DNA of 64,000 nt, from assembly GCF_000622225.1 (NCBI RefSeq), contig NZ_JHWD01000009.1, forward strand, positions 149,957 to 213,956, in the 5' to 3' direction. This document shows, in pieces, positions 20,550 through 29,710 of this stretch. The notes below the pieces were generated by a model, which was given only the letters and a program-made list of their open reading frames with translations, did no database searches and was not told the DNA's origin. The DNA comes from Roseomonas mucosa ATCC BAA-692 (GTDB taxonomy: Bacteria > Pseudomonadota > Alphaproteobacteria > Acetobacterales > Acetobacteraceae). A program made the translations under genes and the position numbers. The first letter of the stretch is position 1, and each line of letters starts with the position of its first letter.

Positions 20550-20825
20550 TCAGCCGGAGCTGCCATTCCCGCCCTTGTCGTCCTGCTGCTTCTGGTCCTG
20601 CTTCTCGGCGGCATGGCGGCGATGGACGCCCACGGCGCATCCCGCCGCGGCCCCCGCCACCGCATGGCCCTTGCCGACGAAATGACCCGCCACCGCGCCC
20701 ACCGCGCCGTCCTTGACGCAGCCGCCCTCCTTGGCCGAGGCCGGGGTGCTCAGTGACGGTGCGGCCAGCAGGCCGAGCCCCAGCAGTGGAACCGCGAGGG
20801 CGGAGAGGGTGATACGACGACGCAT
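20550..20825 (-). CDS. Small exported glycine-zipper protein
   Basis: A 91-residue protein with a clear signal peptide (MRRRITLSALAVPLLGLGLL, cleavage likely after ASA). A glycine-zipper segment VGAVAGHFVGKGHAVAGAAAG follows, bounded by two Cys residues. The tail is hydrophilic, rich in Lys, Gln, Asp and Gly. Such segments pack helices in outer-membrane or periplasmic proteins; no specific function can be given. GGAGG lies 8 nt before the ATG. It converges with glpK and sits 128 bp downstream of the solitary binding-protein gene. Confidence 0.75.
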   Translation of the reverse strand: MRRRITLSALAVPLLGLGLLAAPSLSTPASAKEGGCVKDGAVGAVAGHFVGKGHAVAGAAAGCAVGVHRRHAAEKQDQKQQDDKGGNGSSG

Positions 20826-20953
20826 GCAGCGATCCTCCGAAGCTCTTTGCCTGGAAGCAACGCCGCATGGGGCGGGCGGGGTGGTGGCCGCCGGATGAAG
20901 CCTGCGACATCCGCCGCCGGAGGGGCCTCCCTCCGGCGGCTGCAGCGGGGCGG

Positions 20954-22546
20954 TCAGGCCCAGCGGATGTCGTAGAACTGCGGCAGCCCGCTGCGCATGC
21001 CCGTCAGCTTCGCGCTGAACACGGTCTGCGGGTAGTAGGCGCCGAGCGGCAGATAGGTCGGCTCCCGCATGAAATCGGCCTGGATCTCGCGGCAGATGCG
21101 CTTCTGCTCGGCCTCGTTCGGCGCGTCGAACCACTGCTGGCGCAGTTCCTCCAGCTTCGGCGCGTTGGGCCAGCCGAACCAGGCCTTGTCGCCGTTGCCG
21201 CGCAGGCCGAGATGGCTCGCCGGATCGAAGTTGTTGGTGCCGGTCAGGTTGGTGATGAAGGCGTTCCAGCCGCCCTGGGCGGGCGGGTCCTTCTTCGCGC
21301 GGCGCTGCACCACCGTGCCCCAGTCCGTCGACTGGAGGTCCAGCTTCATGCCCGCGCGGCGCAGCAGGTCGGCGACCACGAGGCCCGCCGCGTTCTGGTC
21401 CGGGTAGTCGGTCGCCACCAGCAGCGCCACGGCCTCGCCCTTGTAGCCGGCGGCGGCGAGGTCGCGCTTCACCTTGTCCATGTCGCGCGGGCTGGTGAGG
21501 ACCTCCATTCCCGCGTCGTTGGCGAAGGGCGTGCCGGGGCTGAAGACGCCGACATCGTCCTTCCACATGCTGCGATCCTCCCCGGCGATGGCCATCATCA
21601 CGTCGGTCTGGCTTACCCCGCCCAGCAGGGCGCGGCGGATCGCGGGATTGTCGAAGGGCGGGTGCAGCGTGTTGAAGCGCATGATGGCCATGTTGCCGGA
21701 GGGGTCCAGCATCGAGCTCTTCAGGCTGCGGTTGCCCTTCAGCAGCGGCATCAGGTCCGCCGTGGGCTGCTGCCACCAGTCGGCCTCGCCATTCATCATG
21801 GCATTGGCGGCGGTGGAGGCATCGGGGATGACCCGCCACTCGATCCGGTCGAAATGCGCACGCTTCGGCCCGGCGGTGAAGCTCGGCGTGCCGCCGGCAC
21901 GCGGCACATAGCCATCGAAGCGCTCATAGACCGCAAGCGAGCCCGCGACATGCTCGCTCGCCTTGTAGCGGAAGGGGCCGCTACCGACCATCTCGTCCAC
22001 GCGGACGAAGGGATCGGTCTTCGCCAGCCGTTCCGGCATGATCGCTGGCATCGAGGTGCCGGTCTTGCCCAGGGCGTTCGGCAGCAGCGGGAAGGGCTTC
22101 TTCAGCCGGAAGCGGAAGCGCCGGTCGTCGATCACCGAGAGATCGTCCGTCGCGGCCATCAGCGCGGCGGCGAAGGCATCGCGCGCGGCGATGCGGCGGA
22201 TGCTGGTCACCGCATCGATGGCGCGTACCGGCTCCCCGTCGTGGAACCTCATCCCCTCGCGCAGCGTCAGGGTCCAGAGCCGGCCGTCATTCTCGACGAC
22301 ATGCCCCTCCACCATCTGCGGCTGCATCGCATAGCTCTCGTCCTGGCCGTAGAGCGTGTCGAAGACGAGGTAGCCGTGGTTGCGGGTGACGGTGGCGGTG
22401 GTCCACATCGGGTCCAGCACCGTCGCGTCGCTTTCGGGGATGAAGCGCAGCAACTTGTTTTCCGCGCCCAAGCCGAGTCGCGGCGCGGACAGCGCCCCGA
22501 AGGCGCCCAGCGCGGCGGTGGCGGAAAGGAACTGGCGTCGCTGCAT
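20954..22546 (-). CDS. Solitary peptide/opine-type ABC substrate-binding protein
   Basis: Family 5 extracytoplasmic binding protein (530 residues), used for peptides, nickel or other small ligands. Twin-arginine-like signal RRQFLSATAALG. Typical features: VLDPMWTTATVTRNHGYLVFDTLYG near the N-terminus, GMRFHDGEPVRAIDAVTS, GSGPFRYK and DNPAIRRALLGGV. No permease or ATPase gene is adjacent, so it either serves a transporter elsewhere or has a sensing role. It lies between the glycine-zipper gene and a hybrid histidine kinase, all on the minus strand. Confidence 0.9.
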   Translation of the reverse strand: MQRRQFLSATAALGAFGALSAPRLGLGAENKLLRFIPESDATVLDPMWTTATVTRNHGYLVFDTLYGQDESYAMQPQMVEGHVVENDGRLWTLTLREGMRFHDGEPVRAIDAVTSIRRIAARDAFAAALMAATDDLSVIDDRRFRFRLKKPFPLLPNALGKTGTSMPAIMPERLAKTDPFVRVDEMVGSGPFRYKASEHVAGSLAVYERFDGYVPRAGGTPSFTAGPKRAHFDRIEWRVIPDASTAANAMMNGEADWWQQPTADLMPLLKGNRSLKSSMLDPSGNMAIMRFNTLHPPFDNPAIRRALLGGVSQTDVMMAIAGEDRSMWKDDVGVFSPGTPFANDAGMEVLTSPRDMDKVKRDLAAAGYKGEAVALLVATDYPDQNAAGLVVADLLRRAGMKLDLQSTDWGTVVQRRAKKDPPAQGGWNAFITNLTGTNNFDPASHLGLRGNGDKAWFGWPNAPKLEELRQQWFDAPNEAEQKRICREIQADFMREPTYLPLGAYYPQTVFSAKLTGMRSGLPQFYDIRWA

Positions 22547-22697
22547 GGCAAGGGAACTCCCGTTTTCCCGGAGCGCCCGTCAGGGGAATGGCATTTCCCC
22601 CCTGGGCGCGGCGGCGCCATGCTTCCCCTCCCGCCATGCAGGCCGCAAGGGGAATGCACGGTTCATGGCCCCGGCAGCCTCTTTGCGGGAAAGGAGG

Positions 22698-25013
22698 CTA
22701 GGGGCTGGCCGGCCGCTGCTTGGCCAGGACATAGCGGATCTTGCGGGCCAGGGCCTCCCGCGTATAGGGCTTGGACAGGAGCTCGACCCCCGGGTCCAGC
22801 CGGCCGCCATGGACAATGCCGTTCTCGGTGTAGCCGGAGGTGAAGAGCACGGCGATGCCGGGCAGCCTTTCCCGCGCCTTGCGCGCCAGTTCGGGGCTGC
22901 GCAGCGTCCCGGGCATGACGACGTCGGTGAAGAGCAGGTCCACGGCGACCCCGCTCTCGATCACGGTCAGGGCGCTGGCCGCGTCGCGCGCCGTCAGAAC
23001 CTGGTAGCCCAGCTCATTCAGCATCTCGACCGCCGTGGCCCGGACGCTGTCGTCGTCCTCGACCACCAGCACGGTCTCGCAGCCCCCGGCGACGGGGCCG
23101 CTTTCCAGCGACACCGGCCGGTCCTCGCCCTGGTGCGCGCGGGGCAGGTAGAGCCGGACGACGGTGCCCTGGCCCGGCTCGCTGTAGATCTTCACGTGAC
23201 CGCCCGACTGCTTGACGAAGCCATGCACCATGGAGAGGCCGAGCCCGCTGCCCTTGCCGTCCGGCTTGGTGGAGAAGAAGGGCTCGAAGGCCTGCCGCAC
23301 CACCTCCGGGGGCATGCCGCTGCCCGTATCGGTCACGGCGAGGAGCGCATACTGCCCGGGCGTGACGTCCGCGTGCAGGCGGGCATAGTCGGCATCGAGC
23401 ATCGCGTTGCCGGCCTCGATGGTGATGCGGCCGCAGCCCGCCATCGCGTCCCGGGCATTGATGGCGAGGTTGAGCAGCGCGTTCTCGAGCTGCGTCGGGT
23501 CTATCAGGGTGTTCCACAGGCCGCCGGACACGACCGTCTCGATCTCGATCGCATCGCCCAGGCTGCGGCGCAGCATGTCCTCCATGCCGGCGATCAGCCG
23601 GCCGAGATTGACCACCTTCGGCTCCAGCGGCTGGCGCCGCCCGAAGGCGAGGAGCTGGGCGGCGAGCTTGGCGCCGCGCTGCACCCCGGCCATGGCGTTG
23701 GCGAGGCGGCGTTCCGCCTTCTCCCGCCCCGCGACATCCGCCGCCAGAAGCTGCAGGTTGCCCGAGACCACCTGGAGGAGGTTGTTGAAGTCGTGCGCCA
23801 CCCCGCCGGTGAGCTTGCCGATCGCCTCCATCTTCTGCGCCTGCTGCAAGGCGAGCTCGGCCTGGCGGCGCTCGGCGATCTCGGTGACGACGCGCGCCTC
23901 CAGCGTCTCGTTGAGCTGCCGCAGCTGCTCCTCGGCTTCGCGCCGCTGCGCGATCTCGCGCTCCGCGGCCTGTAGCAGCCGGGCGTTGTCGATGGCCACC
24001 GCCGCCTGCCCGGCCAGGCTCACCAAGCTGGTCTCGCTGGCGGCGTCGAAGCGGCCGGGTTCGCGATGGCCGAAGAGCAGGGCGCCGATCGGTGCGCCGG
24101 TGCGGGAGCGGACCGGCACGGCGAGGTGGCTGCGCACCGGCAGGTGGCCCGGCGGCATGCCGGCATGCGACGCGTCGGGGCCATAGCGCGGGTCACGGGT
24201 CACGTCGTCGGAGCGGATCACCGTCCGGCCCGCGAAGTCCGGCGAGAAGAGAGGGGTGGCGCGCGGCATGGGGAAGCTGGCGAAGGCCGCGGCATCGGCC
24301 CCCGACAGGGCGTAGAGGCGGTAGTCCTGCCCCGTCTCGTCCTCGGCATTGTAGAAGAAGGCACCGAACTCCGCGCCGGTCAGCGAGATGCCCGCATCGA
24401 CCGCGAGCTGGGTGAGGCGACCGACATCGAGCTCGCTGGTGATGGCGATCCCGGCGCGGTTCACCGTCGCCAGGGTTTCGGTCTGCTGCTGGAGCGCCTT
24501 CAGCGCCGCCTGTTCGCGCTGCCGGCCCAGGACCTGGTCGGTCACCTCCATGGCCGCGCAGACCAGGCCGGCGATCTGGCCGCTCTCGTCGCGCAGCGGG
24601 GTGTAGGAGAAGGTGAACCAGGTTTCCTCACGCCGGCCCTGGCGCAGCATCGGGATCGGCAGCTCGCGGTAATACTGGGCGTCGCCCGAGAGGGTGCGGT
24701 CCACGATGGGGCCGAACTGCGGCCAGATATCGGCCCAGACCTCGGCAAAGGGCCGGCCGAGCGCCCAGGGATGCCGCTCCGCGAAGATCGGCGTATAGGC
24801 ATCGTTGTAGAGAAAGGCGAGATCCGGCCCCCAGGCGACGAACTTCGGCTGGCGGGAGTTGAACACCATCTCGGCGATGGTCCGCAGGGAAGCCGGCCAG
24901 TCGGTGACCGGCCCCAGCCCGCTGGCCTCGAAACCCGGCTCCCGGACCAGCGCGCCGGTATCGCCGCCGCCGAACGGCCAAGGGTCTGCCTCTGTGGTGA
25001 TCCTGCTCAGCAT
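22698..25013 (-). CDS. Cytosolic hybrid histidine kinase (PAS-GAF-HisKA-HATPase-REC)
   Basis: The 771-residue sensor lacks membrane segments. A PAS-like domain (about 30-160, with FLYNDAYTPIF) precedes a GAF domain (about 185-345) and a coiled coil. The dimerisation helix carries the phospho-acceptor His in GGVAHDFNNLL near residue 406. The ATPase domain has NLAINARDAM, DTGSGM and GKGSGLGLSMVHGF. The C-terminal receiver domain has Asp in LLFTDVVMP near residue 698 and Lys in LLSKPY. The architecture resembles blue-light/PAS hybrid kinases, but no flavin-binding NCR motif is seen. No partner regulator is adjacent. Its start at 25013 faces the divergent dehydrogenase gene. Confidence 0.92.
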   Translation of the reverse strand: MLSRITTEADPWPFGGGDTGALVREPGFEASGLGPVTDWPASLRTIAEMVFNSRQPKFVAWGPDLAFLYNDAYTPIFAERHPWALGRPFAEVWADIWPQFGPIVDRTLSGDAQYYRELPIPMLRQGRREETWFTFSYTPLRDESGQIAGLVCAAMEVTDQVLGRQREQAALKALQQQTETLATVNRAGIAITSELDVGRLTQLAVDAGISLTGAEFGAFFYNAEDETGQDYRLYALSGADAAAFASFPMPRATPLFSPDFAGRTVIRSDDVTRDPRYGPDASHAGMPPGHLPVRSHLAVPVRSRTGAPIGALLFGHREPGRFDAASETSLVSLAGQAAVAIDNARLLQAAEREIAQRREAEEQLRQLNETLEARVVTEIAERRQAELALQQAQKMEAIGKLTGGVAHDFNNLLQVVSGNLQLLAADVAGREKAERRLANAMAGVQRGAKLAAQLLAFGRRQPLEPKVVNLGRLIAGMEDMLRRSLGDAIEIETVVSGGLWNTLIDPTQLENALLNLAINARDAMAGCGRITIEAGNAMLDADYARLHADVTPGQYALLAVTDTGSGMPPEVVRQAFEPFFSTKPDGKGSGLGLSMVHGFVKQSGGHVKIYSEPGQGTVVRLYLPRAHQGEDRPVSLESGPVAGGCETVLVVEDDDSVRATAVEMLNELGYQVLTARDAASALTVIESGVAVDLLFTDVVMPGTLRSPELARKARERLPGIAVLFTSGYTENGIVHGGRLDPGVELLSKPYTREALARKIRYVLAKQRPASP

Positions 25014-25314
25014 CGCTACTCGGTTCTGCGGCGGCCAGCCCCGGTCCGGCGCCGGGAAGGGCGAAGGACAGGACTCCTCCGGTACGGAAAGAGGTCAGGA
25101 AAACCCATGATGCCACTCCGGCGGCCCCTTCGCCAGACAGGTGCCGACAAGGCAACGAACAGGGGTGCCGGAGCGGCTGGAGGGTGGGATATTGCAGGAC
25201 GGGGCCGGCCATGCAGCTTTCGCCCGTCTTGCCGGTTCCTCCGCCATGATGGGGTGCGGGGCGCAAGGGCCTGGTCCGGCCCCCTCCGCGCCCGCCTGCC
25301 AGAGGAGAGCTGCC
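25014..25314. other. Divergent promoter region
   Basis: About 300 bp between the kinase and the dehydrogenase. No operator-like symmetry or clear -35/-10 pair is recognised. An AGGAGAG ribosome site lies just before the ATG at 25315. Confidence 0.4.
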
Positions 25315-26343
25315 ATGAAGGCCGTCGGCTATCGCAGGAACCTGCCCGTCGCCCATGATGAATCCCTGATCGACCTGGATCTGCCCGTGCCGGAACCCGG
25401 ACCGCACGACCTGCGCGTCGCGGTGAAGGCGGTCTCGGTCAATCCGGTGGACACCAAGCAGCGTGCCCGCGCGACGCCGCCCGAGGGCGGGGTCCAGGTG
25501 CTGGGCTACGACGCCGCCGGGGTGGTGGAGGCGGTCGGCGCCGGGGTCACGCTGTTCCGGCCGGGCGACGAGGTCTTCTATGCCGGCAGCATCGACCGCC
25601 CCGGCACGGACAGCGAGTTCCACCTGGTGGACGAGCGGATCGCCGGCCACAAGCCGGCCAGCCTGTCCTTCACCGAGGCGGCCGCCCTGCCGCTGACCGC
25701 CATCACCGCCTGGGAGCTGCTCTTCGACCGCCTGGGCGTGCCCTATGGCGCCCTGACCGGCGGGCCCATGGCGGGCGGCGGAACGCTGCTGGTCATCAAC
25801 GGCGCCGGAGGCGTGGGGTCCATCCTGACGCAACTCGCCCGCCGCCTGACCGGGCTGACCGTGGTGGCCACGGCCTCCCGCCCCGCCACCATCGAATGGT
25901 GCCGGAAGATGGGCGCGCATCACGTGATCGACCATCACCGCCCGCTGGACGAGGCGTTGCGCGAGGCGGGAATCGAACAGGCGGAGTATGTCGCCAGCCT
26001 TTCCGCCTCCGACCGGCACCAGGCCGCCGTGGCGAAGCTGATCGCGCCCCAGGGCAAGGTGGCGCTGATCGACGACCCGAAGAGCTACGACATCATGCCG
26101 TTCAAGCGGAAATGCGTCTCGGTCCACTGGGAGTTCATGTTCGCGCGCCCGGTCTTCCGGACGGCGGACATGATCGCCCAGCACCGGCTGCTGAACGCGG
26201 TCTCGGCGCTGGTGGACGAGGGCTTCCTGCGCAGCACGCTGCACGAGGAGGCGGGCACCATCAACGCCGCCAACCTGCGCCGCGTCCACGCCACGCTGGA
26301 AAGCGGGCGGGCCATCGGCAAGACGGTGCTGACGGGGTTCTGA
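25315..26343 (+). CDS. Zinc-type alcohol dehydrogenase family / quinone reductase-like protein
   Basis: A 342-residue medium-chain dehydrogenase/reductase, probably an NADPH-dependent quinone or enone reductase. The GroES-like N-domain has VKAVSVNPVDTKQRARATPPEG and GYDAAGVVEAVG. The Rossmann domain has INGAGGVGSILTQLARRLTG. The Cys ligands of the structural zinc are absent, as in the zinc-independent quinone reductase branch despite the family name. The ATG at 25315 has AGGAGAG 5 nt upstream. A converging hairpin (GGCGGGCT/AGCCCGCC, 26409-26429) follows. Confidence 0.88.
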   Translation: MKAVGYRRNLPVAHDESLIDLDLPVPEPGPHDLRVAVKAVSVNPVDTKQRARATPPEGGVQVLGYDAAGVVEAVGAGVTLFRPGDEVFYAGSIDRPGTDSEFHLVDERIAGHKPASLSFTEAAALPLTAITAWELLFDRLGVPYGALTGGPMAGGGTLLVINGAGGVGSILTQLARRLTGLTVVATASRPATIEWCRKMGAHHVIDHHRPLDEALREAGIEQAEYVASLSASDRHQAAVAKLIAPQGKVALIDDPKSYDIMPFKRKCVSVHWEFMFARPVFRTADMIAQHRLLNAVSALVDEGFLRSTLHEEAGTINAANLRRVHATLESGRAIGKTVLTGF

Positions 26344-26408
26344 GGGAAAGGGATTTCCCTCCGGAGAGTGGAACCGGCGGGCAGGGCGCCCGAGGCGGCG
26401 GTGCTCCG

Positions 26409-26429
26409 GGCGGGCTGCCTCAGCCCGCC
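26409..26429. terminator. Converging hairpin between the dehydrogenase and MBL genes
   Basis: Perfect 8-bp stem GGCGGGCT with a 5-nt loop. It overlaps the last codons of the minus-strand MBL gene. There is no T-tract, so termination activity is only likely. Confidence 0.4.
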
Positions 26430-27406
26430 TCGCGCTGCATGACCGAGACGGCATCCCGGCCGATCCCGAAGGCGGTCAGGTCGGACGCGATCATCAACGG
26501 GCCATCATAGCCGGTGCGGATGGCGGACTGGAGATCGGCCAGCGTCGCATTCCCGTTCAGCCCGACATGGTAGAGCGCAGCCAGGCGCGGCTTCGCCTCG
26601 CGGAAGGCGCGCGCCGCGTCGTCCGGCGAGGCGAGGTGGCTGTAGACCGCGCGATAGGCCGGGTCGCCCGCCAGCAGCGCTTCCGGGATCAGCGTGACGG
26701 GGTGGAGGAAGAGATCCGCACCCCGTCCCTGGCGCACGACCTCCTGGCTGTAGCGCGTGTCGCCGGCCAGGACCACGACGCGGCCGCGGTACTCGATGCG
26801 GTAGCCATAGGACGGCCTGACCATCTCGCCATGGTCGTTGTCGAAGGCCAGGACACGCAGCCCGTCCTGTTCGTGGACAAGGCCCGGCGCCACGTCACGG
26901 GCATCGATGCGGATGCCTTCCTCCGGATTGTGCTCGTCCGCGAGACGCGTGCCGATATCGGCGGCATAGGCCGCGCGGAGGCCCTTCGCCATCGCCTCGG
27001 TGCCCGGCGGTCCGTAGAGCAGGAGCGGCGCCGCGCGGCGGCCATAGGGCGGCCGCAGCCAACCGGTCAGCCAGAGATCCGGCAGGCCCGCCGTATGGTC
27101 GGAATGGTGGTGGGTCAGGAAATGCGCGTCGATGCTGCCCAGCGGGATGCGCAGTTGCCAGAGCCGGATCGTGCAGCCGCGCCCGAAGTCGAAAAGCAGG
27201 CGCCGGTGGCCGCATTCCACCAGCGTGGCATTGCCGAAGCGCTGGGCGGAAGGCATGGGCGTGCCGGAGCCGAGCACGGTGACACGGAACAGATCCTCCG
27301 TCACGGGCGCCGCCTCCGGCGCTCCCATGGCTTTCCCGCCTTGTGCCGTGACGAGGCCGCCGGCCATGCCGGCGAGAAGCAGCTTCCGACGTCGCACGAT
27401 GCTCAT
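26420..27406 (-). CDS. Exported MBL-fold metallo-hydrolase
   Basis: A 328-residue metallo-beta-lactamase-fold protein with a twin-arginine-like leader (VRRRKLLLAGMAGGL). The metal motif is THHHSDHTAGLPDL, followed by LFDFGRGCTIRL, VVLAGDTRYS (Asp ligand) and YHVGLNG. The overall pattern resembles the RNase Z/arylsulfatase-type branch, but an exported member should act on a small ester or lactone; the substrate is unknown. It overlaps the IclR gene as ATGA and is the last gene of a three-gene coupled cassette with a NicC-like monooxygenase. Confidence 0.85.
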   Translation of the reverse strand: MSIVRRRKLLLAGMAGGLVTAQGGKAMGAPEAAPVTEDLFRVTVLGSGTPMPSAQRFGNATLVECGHRRLLFDFGRGCTIRLWQLRIPLGSIDAHFLTHHHSDHTAGLPDLWLTGWLRPPYGRRAAPLLLYGPPGTEAMAKGLRAAYAADIGTRLADEHNPEEGIRIDARDVAPGLVHEQDGLRVLAFDNDHGEMVRPSYGYRIEYRGRVVVLAGDTRYSQEVVRQGRGADLFLHPVTLIPEALLAGDPAYRAVYSHLASPDDAARAFREAKPRLAALYHVGLNGNATLADLQSAIRTGYDGPLMIASDLTAFGIGRDAVSVMQREAG

Positions 27407-28212
27407 GCCTCCTTCGGTCCGCGATCGTTGCGGGCGCCCATCAGCCGCGAGAGTTCCGCCGCCGCGCCCTTCACCCGCCGTTCCACCTCCGCGCGGAACG
27501 GTGCCGGGCCGAACTGCGCGGCGGGCCCGGCCAGGCTGAGGGCGGCGAGGGGCCTGCCTTCCTGCCCCAGCACCGGGGCGGCGCAGGAATCCACGCCGGG
27601 CTCATAGGCGGAGAAGCTCCAGGCGCAGCCGCGCACCGCGTCCTCGGCCAGCACGGCGTCCAGGGCCGCGTGCGTGGCCGGGGAGTGCGGCGTGGCGGTG
27701 GGCAGCGGGCCGGGGCCGAGGCGTGCCCGTCTCTCCGCCGGCGGCAGCGGCGCGAGCAGCACGCGGCCCGGCGTGGTCAGGTGCGCCGGCACGCGGCTGC
27801 CGATGCGGATATGGCTGACCAGCGGCGTGTCCGGCATCTCGCGGGCGAGGTAGAGCGCCTCGCCGCCGCTGAGCACGACGAGATAGGAGGAGAGGCCGGT
27901 TTCCGCCGCCAGCCGCGCCAGCACCGGCCGCGCCAGGGAAACCAGGTCGCGCGAGGCCAGGGCGGAGGCGGCGAGGCCCAGAAAGCGCAGGCCCAGGCGG
28001 TACTCGCCGCCCGGGGCACGTTCCAGCACGCCCTCGTATTCCAGCGTGTCCAGCAGCCGGGCCATCGTGGCACGGTTGATGCCGGTGCGCCGTGCGGCCT
28101 CGCTGAGATTCGCGGTTGGGCCGCCCTCCGCGATGTATTCCATCAGCCGGACGGCACGCTGCACCGGGGAGATCAGGTGCCCCGGTGCTTCCTCCGGCAT
28201 CTCGGCCGGCAT
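27403..28212 (-). CDS. IclR-family transcriptional regulator
   Basis: A 269-residue regulator. The N-terminal winged helix (SPVQRAVRLMEYIAEGG, NLSEAARRTGINRATMARLLDTLEYEGVL) is followed by the ligand-binding IclR domain with GLSSYLVVLSGGEALYLAREM. It overlaps the monooxygenase stop by 3 bp (ATG at 28212) and the MBL start by 4 bp. It is therefore made with the enzymes it probably controls, and its ligand is likely an aromatic acid. A candidate operator lies upstream of the monooxygenase. ATG at 28200 is an alternative start. Confidence 0.92.
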   Translation of the reverse strand: MPAEMPEEAPGHLISPVQRAVRLMEYIAEGGPTANLSEAARRTGINRATMARLLDTLEYEGVLERAPGGEYRLGLRFLGLAASALASRDLVSLARPVLARLAAETGLSSYLVVLSGGEALYLAREMPDTPLVSHIRIGSRVPAHLTTPGRVLLAPLPPAERRARLGPGPLPTATPHSPATHAALDAVLAEDAVRGCAWSFSAYEPGVDSCAAPVLGQEGRPLAALSLAGPAAQFGPAPFRAEVERRVKGAAAELSRLMGARNDRGPKEA

Positions 28213-29357
28213 CAGGCCGCCGCCGCGGGCGGTGTGTCGAGCGGCACGTTCCAGGCGTCGTAGCCATAGACCCAGTCGGCATTGCCGCCGGCGCGCAGCC
28301 AGGCATTGCCGCGGGATGCCACCTGGATCTCGGCGGTGCGCGCCAGGCGCGCCCGCTCGTAGCGGCGCAGGGCGGCGGGGATGTCGGCCATGCCTTCGTG
28401 CAGGCAGCGGGCCAGCACCACGGCATCCTCCACCGCCATGCCGGCGCCCTGCGCCATGAAGGGCATCATCGGGTGGCAGGCATCGCCGAGCAGCGTGACG
28501 CGGCCACGCGACCAGGACGGGAGCGGGTCGCGTTCGTAGAGCGCGGTCTTCAGCACGCTGTCGCAGGCCGCCAGCAGCGCCCGCGCCTCGGGGTGGTAGC
28601 CGGCATATTCGGCGCGCAGCTCCTCGACGCTGCCGGGCGTGGTCCAGGATTCCTCGCGCCAGCTTTCCTGCGGCGTGGTGGCGAAGATGAAGGTCTCCCG
28701 CCCCGCGCTGATCGGGAAGGTGACGATCTGGCTCGCGGCATTCGGCCCCCACCACTTGGTGAAGCGGTCGAGCCCCGGCAGGTCCAGCCTTTCCCGCGGG
28801 ATCACGGCGCGATAGGCGACCACGCCGGTGAAGCGCGGCTGCTCCTCCCCGAACAGGGCGGCGCGCACCACGGAATGGATGCCGTCCGCGCCCACCAGCG
28901 CCGCGACGGTGGCCCGCGTGCCGTCGGCGAAGGCGAGATGCACGCCCGCCGCGTCCTGCGCGATCCCGGTGGCCCGTTGGCCGAGGCGGATGCACTCGGC
29001 GGGCAGCGCCTCCTCCAGCGCGCGCAGCAGGTCGGCGCGGTGCAGGGTGAGCTGCGGGGCGCCGTATTTCGCCTCCGCCTCGCCGGACATGGCCAGGACC
29101 GAGGTTTCCGTGCCCGTGTCCCAGTCGCGGCTGACGCGGTGCGTGGGGCGGGCGCCATGCTCGCGCAGGGCCGCGCCGATGCCGAGCCCGTCCAGGGCGC
29201 GCACGGCGTTGGGCGTCAGGTTGATGTCGGCGCCGACGCGGGAGAACCGGCGCGCCTGCTCGAAGACCAGGACCTCGCGCCCGGCGCGGTGCAGCGCGAT
29301 GGCGGCAGCGAGGCCGCCGATGCCGCCGCCGATGATGCCGATGGGGGAACCGGGCAT
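28212..29357 (-). CDS. FAD-dependent aromatic-ring monooxygenase, NicC-like
   Basis: A 381-residue class A flavin hydroxylase. The N-terminal FAD motif is IGIIGGGIGGLAAAIALHRAG, the DG motif LVGADGIHSVVR and the GD motif LLGDACHPMMPFMAQGAGMA. Several blocks are close to the 6-hydroxynicotinate 3-monooxygenase NicC as I recall it: FTKWWG, EYAGYHPEARAL, PLPSWSRGR and the C-terminal NADWVYGYD. Salicylate-type substrates remain possible. The enzyme would use NAD(P)H and O2 in the cytosol to hydroxylate or oxidatively decarboxylate an aromatic acid. First gene of the coupled monooxygenase-IclR-MBL cassette. Confidence 0.85.
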   Translation of the reverse strand: MPGSPIGIIGGGIGGLAAAIALHRAGREVLVFEQARRFSRVGADINLTPNAVRALDGLGIGAALREHGARPTHRVSRDWDTGTETSVLAMSGEAEAKYGAPQLTLHRADLLRALEEALPAECIRLGQRATGIAQDAAGVHLAFADGTRATVAALVGADGIHSVVRAALFGEEQPRFTGVVAYRAVIPRERLDLPGLDRFTKWWGPNAASQIVTFPISAGRETFIFATTPQESWREESWTTPGSVEELRAEYAGYHPEARALLAACDSVLKTALYERDPLPSWSRGRVTLLGDACHPMMPFMAQGAGMAVEDAVVLARCLHEGMADIPAALRRYERARLARTAEIQVASRGNAWLRAGGNADWVYGYDAWNVPLDTPPAAAA

Positions 29358-29710
29358 GTCCGCTCCTGTCCGGGATAAGACGGCTTGTCTTGGCCGCCGT
29401 TGTTCATATTTGAATGAATAGATCAGATATGTTCATCATGAGCGGCGCCGGGGTCAAGCCTGTTTTCGTTTTGTGCATCTGCTAACAACATTGGCGGGTT
29501 GAGCGGAAAACGGGCGGAAAGCTTCCGGCGCATACCCCGGTTGAACGGAATTGCAGCGTGCGGCCGGATTGACAGGCCGGCGACACCACGCCCAAGCTCC
29601 ACCCCAACAACGCCGGCCGGGATTTCCTGCCTCAGGAACCACGGGAAAAGGGCGGCCAAGCTTTCGGGAGCCTGACCAGTCGCCGGCGAAGCAACGGATG
29701 GGGATCCGTC
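29358..29710. other. Divergent promoter region, monooxygenase cassette and peptide ABC operon
   Basis: 353 bp without a gene. The monooxygenase-proximal part (29395-29445) is AT-rich and contains TTCATATTTGAA plus a second TTCATC motif. The remaining 250 bp toward the ABC operon are GC-rich and show nothing beyond the GGGGAT ribosome site before the ATG at 29711. Confidence 0.5.
29403..29414. promoter_or_regulatory. Candidate IclR-type operator
   Basis: TTCATATTTGAA (10 of 12 positions symmetrical) lies about 46 bp before the monooxygenase ATG. ATGTTCAT follows nearby. Position and AT-rich symmetry fit the regulator encoded in the same cassette. Confidence 0.4.
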
